Assembly: GCF_035974275.1 (NCBI RefSeq) | Contig: NZ_CP142422.1 | Span: 3,100,001 to 3,164,000, forward strand | Source of the DNA: Chryseobacterium sp. MYb264 | GTDB taxonomy: Bacteria; Bacteroidota; Bacteroidia; Flavobacteriales; Weeksellaceae | Direction of reading: 5' to 3' | Length of the DNA stretch: 64,000 nucleotides | Shown here: piece after piece, positions 1 through 9,942 of the stretch | Numbering within the stretch: position 1 is the stretch's first letter | Layout: every line of letters begins with the position of its first letter | Notes under the pieces: generated by a model | The model's input: only the letters and a program-made list of their open reading frames with translations | The model's database searches: none | What the model was told of the DNA's origin: nothing | Position numbers and translations under genes: made by a program

Positions 1-374
1 ACTTCAGCAGTTGTTTTACCAGAAGGCACTTCCGCCCCCAGCCATTTGTTCGTTTTCCATATCGCATATACTTTCTTCACCGGAATAACAAGACCCGTAC
101 TGGCCAGAGACGGATCAAAGATATAACTGTTAGGAGCCTTAGTCCAATCTAAAGCCGGCTCACGATTTGCGGATCCATAAGAATTAAATTGAGTAGAGTT
201 TACATTGCCATTCTGAACATTTACTTGTAGAGTTGTAGAATTTTTATTATTCAGGTTAAGATCACCTGAGTACTGAGTCATCAGTCGGTTTTTTTCATGT
301 ACCTGATCTTGAGAATACAGGAAAACCGAGGCTAGGCAACAAATTGCCGCTAAATGTTTTTTGTAATTTTTCAT
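1..374 (-). CDS. Secreted protein of unknown function, N-terminal part only
   Basis: The reading frame opens with ATG at 374 and runs without a stop off the left edge, giving about 124 residues. It starts MKNYKKHLAAICCLASVFLYSQ, a Sec signal peptide with a probable cleavage after the serine at residue 21 or so. The mature part is Asn/Ser/Thr-rich (NLNNKNSTTLQVNVQNGN) and then carries a WKTNKWLGAEVP segment. I do not recognise the family; the C-terminal part that would tell (for example a T9SS sorting domain) lies outside the window. The signal peptide is seen; export to the periplasm or surface is inferred. Confidence 0.7.
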   Translation of the reverse strand, partial: MKNYKKHLAAICCLASVFLYSQDQVHEKNRLMTQYSGDLNLNNKNSTTLQVNVQNGNVNSTQFNSYGSANREPALDWTKAPNSYIFDPSLASTGLVIPVKKVYAIWKTNKWLGAEVPSGKTTAE

Positions 375-946
375 ATTCCTTGTTTTGCGCTCTTTGTCAC
401 AATACAATTTTTAAGCCTTCTGTAATAAATTATCATTTATTATATAAATCGTTTTTCAATATTTAAATTATATAATGAAAAACATATATTTTTTACATTA
501 TAAATACAGATACCACATTTTATATGTTAAGATTTGCAAAAATACAAGAATATTGATTAAAAAAATTATTATTCAAATCAATATGAAGAAATATTAAAAC
601 TAAAAACTTTTATTTTGGTTTAAATTTTAAAGATCAATCTTCGTCAAATTATTCAATATAACCACGCCCTTTATTATAAATTTTCATCTTTAGAAGATAA
701 AATCAAGAATAAATTCAATGTAAATCAGACTACCTCAATCCACATGAAAGGTCAATAAAAAAAATGAAAAAGAATCAAAAATATTTTGACTAATAAGAAT
801 TAAAACGGCTTCATTATAAGAAATCTCCAGGACATCGAAAAGGAAAGCTCCGGACTACCTCATCACCCGACAGATATTCCCTCATTTTTAATAAAAAAAG
901 ACAGCACATTCGCACTGTCTCAACTTCACAACAACATCGCAATCCA
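375..946. other. AT-rich intergenic region without a gene
   Basis: This 570-base gap between two leftward genes holds no convincing reading frame. It is very AT-rich. The only structure I could support is the terminator hairpin at 892-920. The 5' half presumably carries the promoter of the secreted-protein gene that starts at 374, but I found no clear TAnnTTTG element for it. Confidence 0.5.
892..920 (-). terminator. Intrinsic terminator of the GT-C-like gene
   Basis: On the minus strand AGACAG (920-915) and CTGTCT (904-899) form a 6-bp stem with a 10-base loop, followed directly by a run of seven T. It lies 27 bases past the stop codon at 947, so it fits as the terminator of that gene. Confidence 0.6.
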
Positions 947-2614
947 TCACCTATTAAACGGACATAATACCTCCTGAACCGTAAAAACATTTTTATCCAA
1001 CTGATCTAAAAAAGACCTTTTTGCAAAAATTCTTAAAATTTTATCATACCCTATTCTGCTAATCAGACAATTGACATAATGCTTTTTAAAACGAGAATCA
1101 TCCTGTATCTGCTTAAATATCAATTTATTAAAATTACTCACCTCCAGAACTTTCAGCAAATCACCCGGTTCTGAAAAATCTCCTGCAATCCAAAATAAAT
1201 CCGGTTCCTCTTCAAAAAAAACACTTTTACTGAAGCCCGCATGGTTTTTCATCAAAATACCATCATTACTCTTATCTGCATGCGCCATTTTCACATAATT
1301 CAACCCGAGCATATCCATCGTTTTACCTTTATATACAAAACCACAGCCTCCCGCCGCCATAACTCCCTGGGTTGGATACCTCATACATCCTGAAAAAAGC
1401 TTATTAAGCTCTGACGAATGATACCGCTCATTCTTGGCAACTTTAAACTCGTGAGCAAGCTTAGACTCCCGTTTATAAAGGAGATTATAATTGTAATAAG
1501 AAGAAAAAAATACAGCCACAGCAAGAGAAATAATATGCTTACCCGTAAGCTTCACTCTCTGCGCATAATCAGTAAAGAAAAAAGAGAGAAGAACAAGAGG
1601 AATCACAGGCTGCATGAAGCGGTAATTTGCGAAATAGTCCCCACCCGTATACAATGGAACAAGCAACGCCAACAAAAACAGAGAAAACAGAAAGAGAAAA
1701 TTAAAATATTTCTTTTGTGTAATAAATTTTAGTTTTTCTGCCATAAAGAGCCTTATAAAAAATAATATATTCAGCACCAGAATTATCAAAAACAAAGGAT
1801 TATACAACAGAAAGCCCACAATATATTTGCCTCCCAAAAACAAATTACGTGTAAAACTTGTTGAAACTTTAGCATAATAGGTGTTAGGAAAAGGATACCC
1901 AAAATAGCTGATCCTCCAGACAATAAGAAAGACCAAACTCGTAACAAATACCGCTAACAGGGAGAGATTGTAAAAAAATATGCTTTTTGTTTTCCTGTTC
2001 AAAACATATTCTTTACTGGCATTAAAAAAAATAAAGAAAGGAACCCACACCATTGACTCCGGCCTCGTCAACACCATAAAAAAAACAAGAACTCCGGCTA
2101 TTGTGTAATATCGGATTCTATGGGTGGAAGAACTTAATTCCAAAATCATCAGAGAGAATATAATCAGTAAAAAACACCATAATCCCGTTTCAAGCAGAGA
2201 CAAAACCGTCCATTCAAAAAAACCGGGGATTACAGGAAGAAGTGTGATAAGAAGAATCCAACGATAGCTATCTGCCTTACAATCGTGCAATGACAATCGT
2301 ACAAAAAAAAGATTGATCTTATAGAAAACGATCGTTATCAAAACGATATTCAACAACAAAAGAGCTATATTGGGATATTCAAAAAAATAAAAAAACACTC
2401 CCCCGATTAAAGTCCAGAGTAAAGAAGTAACCCCCTCAACCCTCTCGCCATCAAGATTAAATACAAAACCATGGCCAGCTGCCAGATTCCGCATATAAAC
2501 AAAATAGATATTTGCATCATCAATTCCGATCCATGAAGAATCATTTAGCCAAAAATAGATCAGCGTGCATCCTGTAACATAAAACAGAATCCATAAAAAA
2601 GTCTTTAATTTCAT
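947..2614 (-). CDS. GT-C-type multipass membrane glycosyltransferase-like protein
   Basis: A 555-residue protein with an N-terminal membrane helix (residues 5-24) and about ten further hydrophobic segments up to residue ~375, then a soluble C-terminal part of about 170 residues. The first loop holds DDANIYFVYMRNLAAGHG (residues 32-49) followed by GERVEGVTSLLWTL. An acidic DD motif in the first extracytoplasmic loop followed by this block is characteristic of lipid-phosphate-sugar-dependent GT-C enzymes such as the AftB/PMT-like group. The substrate is unknown. It is transcribed in the same direction as the EpsG-like gene upstream, which supports a role in surface glycan assembly. Family assignment is by motif only. 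Confidence 0.65.
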   Translation of the reverse strand: MKLKTFLWILFYVTGCTLIYFWLNDSSWIGIDDANIYFVYMRNLAAGHGFVFNLDGERVEGVTSLLWTLIGGVFFYFFEYPNIALLLLNIVLITIVFYKINLFFVRLSLHDCKADSYRWILLITLLPVIPGFFEWTVLSLLETGLWCFLLIIFSLMILELSSSTHRIRYYTIAGVLVFFMVLTRPESMVWVPFFIFFNASKEYVLNRKTKSIFFYNLSLLAVFVTSLVFLIVWRISYFGYPFPNTYYAKVSTSFTRNLFLGGKYIVGFLLYNPLFLIILVLNILFFIRLFMAEKLKFITQKKYFNFLFLFSLFLLALLVPLYTGGDYFANYRFMQPVIPLVLLSFFFTDYAQRVKLTGKHIISLAVAVFFSSYYNYNLLYKRESKLAHEFKVAKNERYHSSELNKLFSGCMRYPTQGVMAAGGCGFVYKGKTMDMLGLNYVKMAHADKSNDGILMKNHAGFSKSVFFEEEPDLFWIAGDFSEPGDLLKVLEVSNFNKLIFKQIQDDSRFKKHYVNCLISRIGYDKILRIFAKRSFLDQLDKNVFTVQEVLCPFNR

Positions 2615-2873
2615 CGTTGTTTTCTTCTAAATATATTAAAATATATCCAGATCCTTTGATAAAATCTCATCGAAAAATGCATTTCAAACACCCATTTAAC
2701 CCATAATTTCTTTTAGGGTCTCATCATCAAAATTTCTGACATCTTTTGCTAATTTACTTCATCTGATATTAAAATATAGCGTAAAAAATAAATCAGAAAA
2801 AATAGCCAAAAACAACATAAAATAGATTTCCAGCCCCTTTAAGATCCATAAACCTTTAAAATACAGCTCCCGA

Positions 2874-4013
2874 TTAAGGCAGTAAGAAATTGTTATAAAG
2901 ATCAATTGTAAATCTACCCGCTACGATATTTCTGAAACTCGCAAACACAAGGAAGTTAAATACAACCATAAAAACAATAAACACATAGACCATGATCTTA
3001 CTCTGCTTGGAAATCACGTACATCGAATTCGGAATAATAACAAGCCCCAACCCGGTGAACGCCCCCACCAACCTTGATGAGAAAACCGGATTATTTCTGA
3101 AAATAAAGAAAAAACAGATCCCCACAAGTGCATAATTTCGGTGGTATTCATAGTAAGGATATTTTTCCTTGAGCTTTGTATCATAGAAAAAGAGAAAAAA
3201 TGTCAAAATTGCGGTCATTGCTTCCGGAATCCCCACTCCACCATTCAGCCTCTCAACAGACTCTTCCATATAGGCATTAAAACCACCAATAACAGTACTG
3301 TCTGAAGCCACACTGTCTAGAAAGCTACCAAAAACCCTATACACCTCAAACGGAGACAGAATAATCGATATGATAATTGCAGCGAGCATTATGGTTTTAT
3401 TCACCGGAATTCGCGCGATCCAATACATGGGAATAAAAGCATAACATATATTATGAATTCCACCTGCCAGATAAATACAGAGTAAAAAGTAAAAGAGCTT
3501 CCTGTCTTTTATAAACCTTACCGCAAAATAGCCGATGGCTACCCCCAAATTCTGCCGAATCTGCCCACATTCTCCAATAAAGAAGCCGGGAATAAACATA
3601 AAAAGAATAAAGGTAAAGGGATAAAACGTATTATCCTCAACGTACTGTAATTTAAAAAATATCGCCACCGCCGCAATAACGAGCGTTAGCATATAATAAG
3701 GTGAATCGAAAACGTTCAGAAGAATTTTATTGATGAGCACATACAGCCATTCCACCGAAACAGACTCTTTGGAATCCATGTGCAACCCTTTCAAAATAAT
3801 ACTGGAATAATCTACGGTATCAGAATAGATATAGATCCCTTTATAACTTCCGTAATCAGGGCCCACACCATTTCGAAGGCCTGCTACGAGAACCATAAAA
3901 CCTCCCAGCATATACAGATACTTTCGGTCTACCTTAGCCCTAAAAACTTCCTGGTAACTAAATATGAATAGGAAAAAGATTATGATCAGAAAATATGGGT
4001 GTAATAAACTCAT
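2874..4013 (-). CDS. EpsG/Wzy-like polysaccharide polymerase family membrane protein
   Basis: A 379-residue polytopic inner-membrane protein with about ten hydrophobic segments. The N-terminal helix is followed by the block GGFMVLVAGLRNGVGPDYGSY (split around residues 37-57), where the R-x(3)-G-x-D-Y motif is the hallmark of the EpsG family of exopolysaccharide polymerases. Its length agrees with the family (about 350-400). No other exopolysaccharide genes such as initiating transferases or flippases are next to it, only the GT-C-like protein downstream, so the two may act on a shared surface glycan. That role is inferred. Confidence 0.7.
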   Translation of the reverse strand: MSLLHPYFLIIIFFLFIFSYQEVFRAKVDRKYLYMLGGFMVLVAGLRNGVGPDYGSYKGIYIYSDTVDYSSIILKGLHMDSKESVSVEWLYVLINKILLNVFDSPYYMLTLVIAAVAIFFKLQYVEDNTFYPFTFILFMFIPGFFIGECGQIRQNLGVAIGYFAVRFIKDRKLFYFLLCIYLAGGIHNICYAFIPMYWIARIPVNKTIMLAAIIISIILSPFEVYRVFGSFLDSVASDSTVIGGFNAYMEESVERLNGGVGIPEAMTAILTFFLFFYDTKLKEKYPYYEYHRNYALVGICFFFIFRNNPVFSSRLVGAFTGLGLVIIPNSMYVISKQSKIMVYVFIVFMVVFNFLVFASFRNIVAGRFTIDLYNNFLLP

Positions 4014-4137
4014 TATTTTTTATTGTAAATCTCTAATAAATTATTTTTTTCATCATCGGAACTTTGCAAAAGTAGATTATTTTTTATTCCTCCTGAAATA
4101 TTTTATTGATTTTCAGATAAACTTATTGTTAAAAACC

Positions 4138-4167
4138 TTTGAACTCCTTCCGAAAAAATTAAATTTG
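4138..4167 (+). promoter_or_regulatory. Bacteroidota-type promoter ahead of the pigment gene cluster
   Basis: TTTG at 4138-4141 and TAAATTTG at 4160-4167, 18 bases apart, match the flavobacterial consensus TTTG-N(17-23)-TAnnTTTG. The element lies just upstream of the MMPL fusion gene at 4190, leaving a short leader. It could drive the first genes of the long rightward arm. Confidence 0.55.
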
Positions 4168-4189
4168 CAAACCTGATTTTCATAATGCA

Positions 4190-7100
4190 ATGCATCGTTT
4201 TTTTATATTTTTATATTATCTGATCGCCAGAAACAAGATTTCATCTGTATTTTTCGCAGTAGGAACCTTGCTTTTATGTGTATTTTTTGCTTCAAAAATA
4301 AATTTTGAGGAAGATATCAATCAGATTATTCCAAAAAATGAAAAGTCGGATCTTACGGCAAAAGTCCTGAAACAGCTCAACTTTTCAGATAAGGTCATTG
4401 TTATTATTGAAAACAAATCCAAAGAAGAAAATTTTCAGCTTTCGGAAACGGCTGATACTTTTTTAACCAAAATTGAACCTTTACAGAAATATATTGGTTC
4501 CGTTCAGGGAAAAGTAAACGATAACGAAATTTCAGAGACCTTCGATTTTGTAAATCAGAACCTTCCCTTGTTTCTGAATGAAAACGATTACAAAGAAATT
4601 GAAAGAAAGCTACAAAAGGACAGCATTGCGAAACAGGTCGAAAGCAATTATGTTTCACTGGTTTCCCCTACAAGTCTTGTTACAAAGGAATTTATTAAAA
4701 AAGATCCGCTGGGAATTACTTTTTTAGGGATCAAAAAACTGAGTGCCTTAAATATCAGCAAAGATTTTAAACTTGAAGACAATTACATCGTTACCAAAGA
4801 CGGAAAAAACCTTCTTCTTTTCATTGACCCGAAAAACAAAAGCAACGACACCAAAAACAATGAAACATTTGTTAATCAGCTAAATGAGATCAAAGACGGA
4901 ATCAATATACAATTCAAAGGAAAAACCGAGATCAGTTATTTTGGCTCTCCGGTAATTGCCGTTGCAAATGCCCAACAGATCAAAAAAGATATTCAGAATA
5001 CAGTCATTATTTCCATGACGGTGCTTTTGATCCTGCTTATTTACTATTTCAGGAATATTTTTACGCCACTCATTGTTTTTCTTCCCACCGTTTTCTCAGT
5101 TTTACTAGCGTTGTTGATTTTATATTTTATTAAAGATAAAATTTCAGCCATTTCATTAAGTGTCGGAGCCATTCTAATTGGAATCACGATCGATTATGCG
5201 CTTCATATTTTAACTCATTACAAGCATAACAACAATATTGAAGAGCTTTACAAAGAAATCACGAAGCCGATTGTTTTAAGTAGTGCCACTACAGCCGTCT
5301 CATTTTTGTGTCTGGTTTTTGTCCGTTCGGAAGCCCTGAAAGATTTGGGACTTTTTGCCGCGATAACAGTTATTCTCTCTTCGGTCACAGCTTTGATTAT
5401 CGTTCCGCAATTATATAAACCAAAGAAAAAAGAACACAACTTAAACACCAATTTTATTGATAAAATCGGGTCTTATCCTTATGAAAAAAACAGACCTCTG
5501 ATTATCGGATGTTCGGTGATTATTTTGGCTTGTCTTTTTGGCTTCAGGCATGTTGGTTTTAATGAAGATATTGGTGATCTCAATTATATCCCGAAAGACC
5601 TGAAGATCAGCGAGGCAAAGCTTGAAAAACTTTCTGACATCACTTCAAAATCTATTTATACGATTTCTTACGGGAATTCAGAAGGGGAAGCACTGGCAAG
5701 AAACTCTCAATTGAGTCAGTTTTTGGAAAAAGAAAAACAGGAAGGAAAAATCCTGAGTTATAACTCTCTCGGAAATATTGTCTTATCTGAAAAAGATCAA
5801 CAAAAGAAGATCGAAGAGTGGAAAAAATTCTGGGACGAAAATAAGAAGCTCCAAACGGTTGCTGAGTTAATTAAAAACGGAAACCAATTTGGATTCAACA
5901 GCTCAGCCTTTGATCAGTTTAATGAAAATTTAAATAAAAACTATTCTACACTAACTTTAAAGGACTATGAAAAGGTGAAAGCCCTACAGATTTCGGAGTT
6001 CTTAAGCAATGAAAATGGGTTTTACACCGTTTCTAATGTGGTAAAAGTTGATGAAAAGAAAAGAGACATCTTCATTACAGATGTTGAAAAAAAGCACGAC
6101 GCTTTAGCGATTGATCGCCAACAGATGAATGAAAACTTTTTAGGTTTATTGAAAAACGACTTCAATACATTAATCAATTATTCTCTTCTGGCGATTATTT
6201 TAACCATTATCGTCTTTTTCAGAAATTTTGAACTGACGGTCTTAACCATGTTCCCAATTGTATTAACAGGCGTTGTGACAGCAGGAATTTTGTATTTCTT
6301 AGGGTTAGAATTAAATATTTTCAGCACCGTTGTCTGCACCTTGGTGTTTGGAGTGGGCGACGATTTCAGTATTTTCCTGACACAGGCCATGCAGAAAGAG
6401 CATACGAATGGTAAAAATGAACTTCCGACGTACAGGACTTCCATTATTTTGGCAGTTTTTACAACGATTTTATCTATCGGTTCTCTAATTTTTGCAAAAC
6501 ATCCGGCTTTGCATTCATTAGCTTTGGTTGCATTGATCGGAATGTTCTCGGTCATCATCATTACCTCTACATTATATCCGTTTTGGTTCAGATTATTAAT
6601 TACCAATAGAGCAAAAAAAGGACTTTCTCCGATTACATTTCGCTTGTTTTTAAATTCTGTGATTTCATTTTTATATTACGGATTAGGAGGCTTACTATTT
6701 TCCGCGATTGGAAGCATCTTTGTGAAAAATTCCAAGGGTAAAACATTAAATATTATTAAATTAATTCTAGCGAAGTTTTTAACTTCTGTATTATATTCCA
6801 ATCCATTTGTAAAGAAAAGAGTCATTAAAAACCCAAATGAGGATTTGAGCAAACCGGCCGTTATTATTGCCAATCATACTTCATTCCTGGATACACTGGC
6901 TTTGGCGATGACAACGCACAAGATTATTTATCTGGTGAATGACTGGGTCTACAACTCTCCTATCTTCGGAAAACTGGTGAGGGCATTAGGTTTTTATCCG
7001 GTTTCGCAGGGAATAGAAAACGGGATGCATCAGCTGAAGGAAAAAATAAAACAGGGATACTCTTTGGTGGTATTCCCTGAAGCGGAGCGCTCTTATACAA

Positions 7101-7843
7101 ACGATATCAAACGATTCCATAAAGGAGCATTTTATATTGCTGAAGAATTCGGACTGGATGTGGTTCCGGTTTATATCCACGGGAATTCTGAAGTACAGCC
7201 TAAAGGCGATTTTATCATTTTTGACGGAAGCATCACCGTAAAAATCGGGAACAGAATTCATAAAGATGATATAAGCTTCGGAAAAAATTATTCTGAAAGA
7301 ACGAAAAAAATAAATGCCTACTTCAGAGAAGAGTTTACCAAGCTGAGAAATGAGCTTGAAGATGAAAATTATTTTAAGAAAAAATTGTTTTTAAGCTATC
7401 TATATAAAGATAATGAAGTTGTACAGGAAGTACAAGAGGATTTTAATCAGAACAAATCCGTTTACTTTGAACTGAATAAGCATCTTCCGAAAGAAGCGAA
7501 TATTCTACATTATGCGAATGATTACGGCCAGAAAGATGTTTTATTAACCCTTCAGCAGCCAAGCCGGAAAATGTTCACCATTATTAAAGATGATGATAGA
7601 AGAGCAACTGCCGAACAGACCTATTTAGTAAAGAGAAGAAAAATTAATTATATAAAAGATACCACAGAAATCACCAAAAAAATTGATGTCCTTTTGGTTT
7701 CGGATGAGAATTTTGACATCAACACTGTTGCTCAGCTGCCTGAGATGATCATTTTTGTAAATGTTAAAGAAAATTCGTTAAATCATACAAATTTTTCTTT
7801 AAAATTCAGCTCCGAATCATTAAAAGTATTTAGTCTTAAATAA
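4190..7843 (+). CDS. MMPL/RND-type transporter fused to a lysophospholipid acyltransferase domain and a degenerate methyltransferase-like tail
   Basis: This 1217-residue protein has two RND half-units: a TM helix near residues 17-35 and a large periplasmic loop, a helix bundle at about 270-410 with GITIDYALHI, then a second loop and a bundle at about 660-830 with GVGDDFS at 721-727. A PlsC-like acyltransferase domain follows, with NHTSFLD at 895-901 (the NHx4D motif) and PEAERS at 963-968 (the EGxRS-like motif). Residues ~1070-1217 look like a methyltransferase fold whose glycine-rich SAM loop is replaced by ILHYANDYG (1105-1113). Fusions of this kind are typical of flexirubin loci. The likely job is export of the polyene product and acylation in the inner membrane; this is inferred from context. 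Confidence 0.85.
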   Translation: MHRFFIFLYYLIARNKISSVFFAVGTLLLCVFFASKINFEEDINQIIPKNEKSDLTAKVLKQLNFSDKVIVIIENKSKEENFQLSETADTFLTKIEPLQKYIGSVQGKVNDNEISETFDFVNQNLPLFLNENDYKEIERKLQKDSIAKQVESNYVSLVSPTSLVTKEFIKKDPLGITFLGIKKLSALNISKDFKLEDNYIVTKDGKNLLLFIDPKNKSNDTKNNETFVNQLNEIKDGINIQFKGKTEISYFGSPVIAVANAQQIKKDIQNTVIISMTVLLILLIYYFRNIFTPLIVFLPTVFSVLLALLILYFIKDKISAISLSVGAILIGITIDYALHILTHYKHNNNIEELYKEITKPIVLSSATTAVSFLCLVFVRSEALKDLGLFAAITVILSSVTALIIVPQLYKPKKKEHNLNTNFIDKIGSYPYEKNRPLIIGCSVIILACLFGFRHVGFNEDIGDLNYIPKDLKISEAKLEKLSDITSKSIYTISYGNSEGEALARNSQLSQFLEKEKQEGKILSYNSLGNIVLSEKDQQKKIEEWKKFWDENKKLQTVAELIKNGNQFGFNSSAFDQFNENLNKNYSTLTLKDYEKVKALQISEFLSNENGFYTVSNVVKVDEKKRDIFITDVEKKHDALAIDRQQMNENFLGLLKNDFNTLINYSLLAIILTIIVFFRNFELTVLTMFPIVLTGVVTAGILYFLGLELNIFSTVVCTLVFGVGDDFSIFLTQAMQKEHTNGKNELPTYRTSIILAVFTTILSIGSLIFAKHPALHSLALVALIGMFSVIIITSTLYPFWFRLLITNRAKKGLSPITFRLFLNSVISFLYYGLGGLLFSAIGSIFVKNSKGKTLNIIKLILAKFLTSVLYSNPFVKKRVIKNPNEDLSKPAVIIANHTSFLDTLALAMTTHKIIYLVNDWVYNSPIFGKLVRALGFYPVSQGIENGMHQLKEKIKQGYSLVVFPEAERSYTNDIKRFHKGAFYIAEEFGLDVVPVYIHGNSEVQPKGDFIIFDGSITVKIGNRIHKDDISFGKNYSERTKKINAYFREEFTKLRNELEDENYFKKKLFLSYLYKDNEVVQEVQEDFNQNKSVYFELNKHLPKEANILHYANDYGQKDVLLTLQQPSRKMFTIIKDDDRRATAEQTYLVKRRKINYIKDTTEITKKIDVLLVSDENFDINTVAQLPEMIIFVNVKENSLNHTNFSLKFSSESLKVFSLK

Positions 7844-7886
7844 TAAATATGAAAAGCATATTTTTGTAAACCCTTAATAAAAACTA

Positions 7887-8801
7887 ATGCAAAAAAATAT
7901 ACTCGTTATATACTACACACAGACCGGACAGCTGGAAGACATTGTAAGGAATGTGGCGAAACCTTTTGAAGCAAAAAAGGATGAATATAACGTAACTTAT
8001 TACAACATCAGGATGAAGGAAGATTTTCCTTTCCCCTGGCCGAATGATGTGTTTTTCAATACATTTCCGGAGTCTTATTTGCAGATCCCCAGTGAAATCG
8101 TTCCGCCATCGGAAGACCTACTGAATAAAAAGTATGATTTAATTCTCTTCGGATATCAGGTTTGGTATTTAACGCCTTCTATCCCGATTATTTCATTTTT
8201 GAAGAGTAGTTACGCCGCGAAGATATTCAAAGACACCCCTGTGGTGACCATTTCCGGGACTAGAAATATGTGGATGCTCTCTCAGGAAAAACTGAAAGTA
8301 TATTTGAAAGATTTTAATGCCAAATTGGTTGGAAACATCGCTTTGGTAGACCGACATGACAATTACACCAGTGTGCTGACGGTAATCCGATGGATGATTG
8401 GCGGACAAAAGGAAAAATCCGGAATTTTACCCGCAGCGGGCGTTTCGGATAAAGAAATTAATGAATCCGGAAAGTTTGGCGAAATTATTGAAAGACATTT
8501 CCGCAATAATAAGTTGGGGACTTTGCAACCCGAGCTGGTAAAAAACGGAGCCGTGGAAATCCGTGCCTTCTTGGTAAGAGTGGAAAAAGTGGGAAACAAA
8601 ATTTTCACCATCTGGTCCGGTCTTATCATGAAGAAAAAAGAAAAACGACCATTGCTTATCAAATTCTTTAAGGTATATTTGATGGCCGCGATATGGATTA
8701 TTTCACCTATCGTATTGGTTTTACACTTATTGACAACACCTATCTTTTGGTTTAAAAGAAAGAAACAAAGAGAATATTTACAAGGAATTAATATAAAATA
8801 G
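7887..8801 (+). CDS. darA: DarA-like dialkylresorcinol pathway enzyme (flavodoxin-like, membrane-tailed)
   Basis: A 304-residue protein starting with a flavodoxin-type strand and phosphate-binding loop, ILVIYYTQTGQLEDIV, followed by DLILFGYQVWYLTPSIP, where a flavodoxin would contact FMN. A hydrophobic helix near residues 265-290 ends in a basic tail, so it is probably membrane-anchored. The next gene, one base away, is the DarB ketosynthase. In the dialkylresorcinol pathway DarB makes a cyclohexanedione and DarA is needed to aromatise it; a flavin fold would suit that oxidation. The exact chemistry is inferred from the pathway rather than seen here. Confidence 0.8.
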   Translation: MQKNILVIYYTQTGQLEDIVRNVAKPFEAKKDEYNVTYYNIRMKEDFPFPWPNDVFFNTFPESYLQIPSEIVPPSEDLLNKKYDLILFGYQVWYLTPSIPIISFLKSSYAAKIFKDTPVVTISGTRNMWMLSQEKLKVYLKDFNAKLVGNIALVDRHDNYTSVLTVIRWMIGGQKEKSGILPAAGVSDKEINESGKFGEIIERHFRNNKLGTLQPELVKNGAVEIRAFLVRVEKVGNKIFTIWSGLIMKKKEKRPLLIKFFKVYLMAAIWIISPIVLVLHLLTTPIFWFKRKKQREYLQGINIK

Positions 8802-8802
8802 A

Positions 8803-9942
8803 ATGTACGACGTATTTATAACAAAAGCATCAAAATACCTACCCAATGAGCCGGTTTCAAATGATGAAATGGAAACGTATCTTGGTTATATAAATGACGC
8901 AAAATCTAAAGCAAAAGCACTTATTTTAAGAAATAATAAAATCACTACAAGATATTACGCTTTAGACAAAGAAGGAAACCCAACGCATACCAATGCCCAG
9001 ATAACGGCAAGAGCGATCGAGGGACTTTTTGATGAAAATTTCAAAAAGGAAGATATGAAATTACTGTCTGTGGGAACCACTTCTCCGGATCAGATTCAGC
9101 CTTCACATGCTTCCATGGTTCACGGTGAATTAAATATCGGAAAATCTATTGAAATTAATACCGCAACAGGACTTTGCAACTCAGGGATGAATGCCCTGAA
9201 CTACGGATTCCTTTCCATCAAAGCAGGGGTTCAGGATGCTGCCGTTTGTGCAGGATCTGAAAGAATGTCCGCATGGATGACCGCAGATAAATTCAACCAC
9301 GAGGCAGAAAATTTAGTGTTGCTTGAAGAAAGACCAATCATCGCTTTCAAAAGAGAATTCCTGAGATGGATGCTTTCTGACGGAGCCGGTGCTTTTTTAT
9401 TGGAAAATAAGCCAAGAGAAAATGAAACCAATTTAAAAATAGAATGGATTGATTTTTATTCTTATGCTCACGAAATCGAAGCCTGTATGTATGCAGGTTG
9501 CGAAAAGCAGGAAGACGGAAGCCTGAAATCTTGGGCAGATTACCCATCAGACGAATGGCTGAAGCAGTCTATTTTTGCCTTAAAGCAGGATACAAAAATT
9601 TTAGATAAATATATTTTAGTAAAAGGTGCTGAAAGTTTAAGATCATCTTTTGACAAACATAATCTTGATCCTGAATCTGTTGATCACGTTTTGGCTCACA
9701 TTTCTTCTGGCTATTTTAAAGAAGGTCTAAAAGAAGAATTTGCCAACGTAGGATTAGATTTCCCTTGGGAAAAGTGGTATTACAACCTTTCTGAGGTTGG
9801 AAATATTGGAGCAGGTTCTATTTTTGTGGCTTTAGAAGAATTAATAAATTCCGGAAAGCTGAAAAAAGGAGAAAAAGTACTTCTTTGTGTGCCGGAAAGC
9901 GGAAGATTTGCTTATTCATGTGCTTTATTAACGGTTTGCTAA
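8803..9942 (+). CDS. darB: DarB-like ketosynthase III for dialkylresorcinol synthesis
   Basis: A 379-residue thiolase-fold enzyme of the KAS III type. The catalytic triad is visible: Cys125 in TATGLCNSGMNAL, His299 in VLAHISSGY and Asn334 in EVGNIGAGS. In the dialkylresorcinol pathway this enzyme condenses two fatty-acid-derived beta-keto thioesters or ACP intermediates and closes the ring. It starts one base after the darA stop and its stop overlaps the next start (TAATG), so the three genes are translated together. It builds the resorcinol alcohol part of a flexirubin. Confidence 0.85.
   Translation: MYDVFITKASKYLPNEPVSNDEMETYLGYINDAKSKAKALILRNNKITTRYYALDKEGNPTHTNAQITARAIEGLFDENFKKEDMKLLSVGTTSPDQIQPSHASMVHGELNIGKSIEINTATGLCNSGMNALNYGFLSIKAGVQDAAVCAGSERMSAWMTADKFNHEAENLVLLEERPIIAFKREFLRWMLSDGAGAFLLENKPRENETNLKIEWIDFYSYAHEIEACMYAGCEKQEDGSLKSWADYPSDEWLKQSIFALKQDTKILDKYILVKGAESLRSSFDKHNLDPESVDHVLAHISSGYFKEGLKEEFANVGLDFPWEKWYYNLSEVGNIGAGSIFVALEELINSGKLKKGEKVLLCVPESGRFAYSCALLTVC

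Noticed and set aside
1418-1732. Plus-strand open frame of 104 residues within the GT-C-like gene
   Set aside because: It is very rich in Arg/Lys and low in complexity, lies on the opposite strand of a gene with clear membrane helices, and has no homology-like pattern.
6178-6606. Antisense frame of 142 residues in the MMPL fusion gene
   Set aside because: It lies opposite the second RND helix bundle and its length is explained by the codon pattern of that gene.
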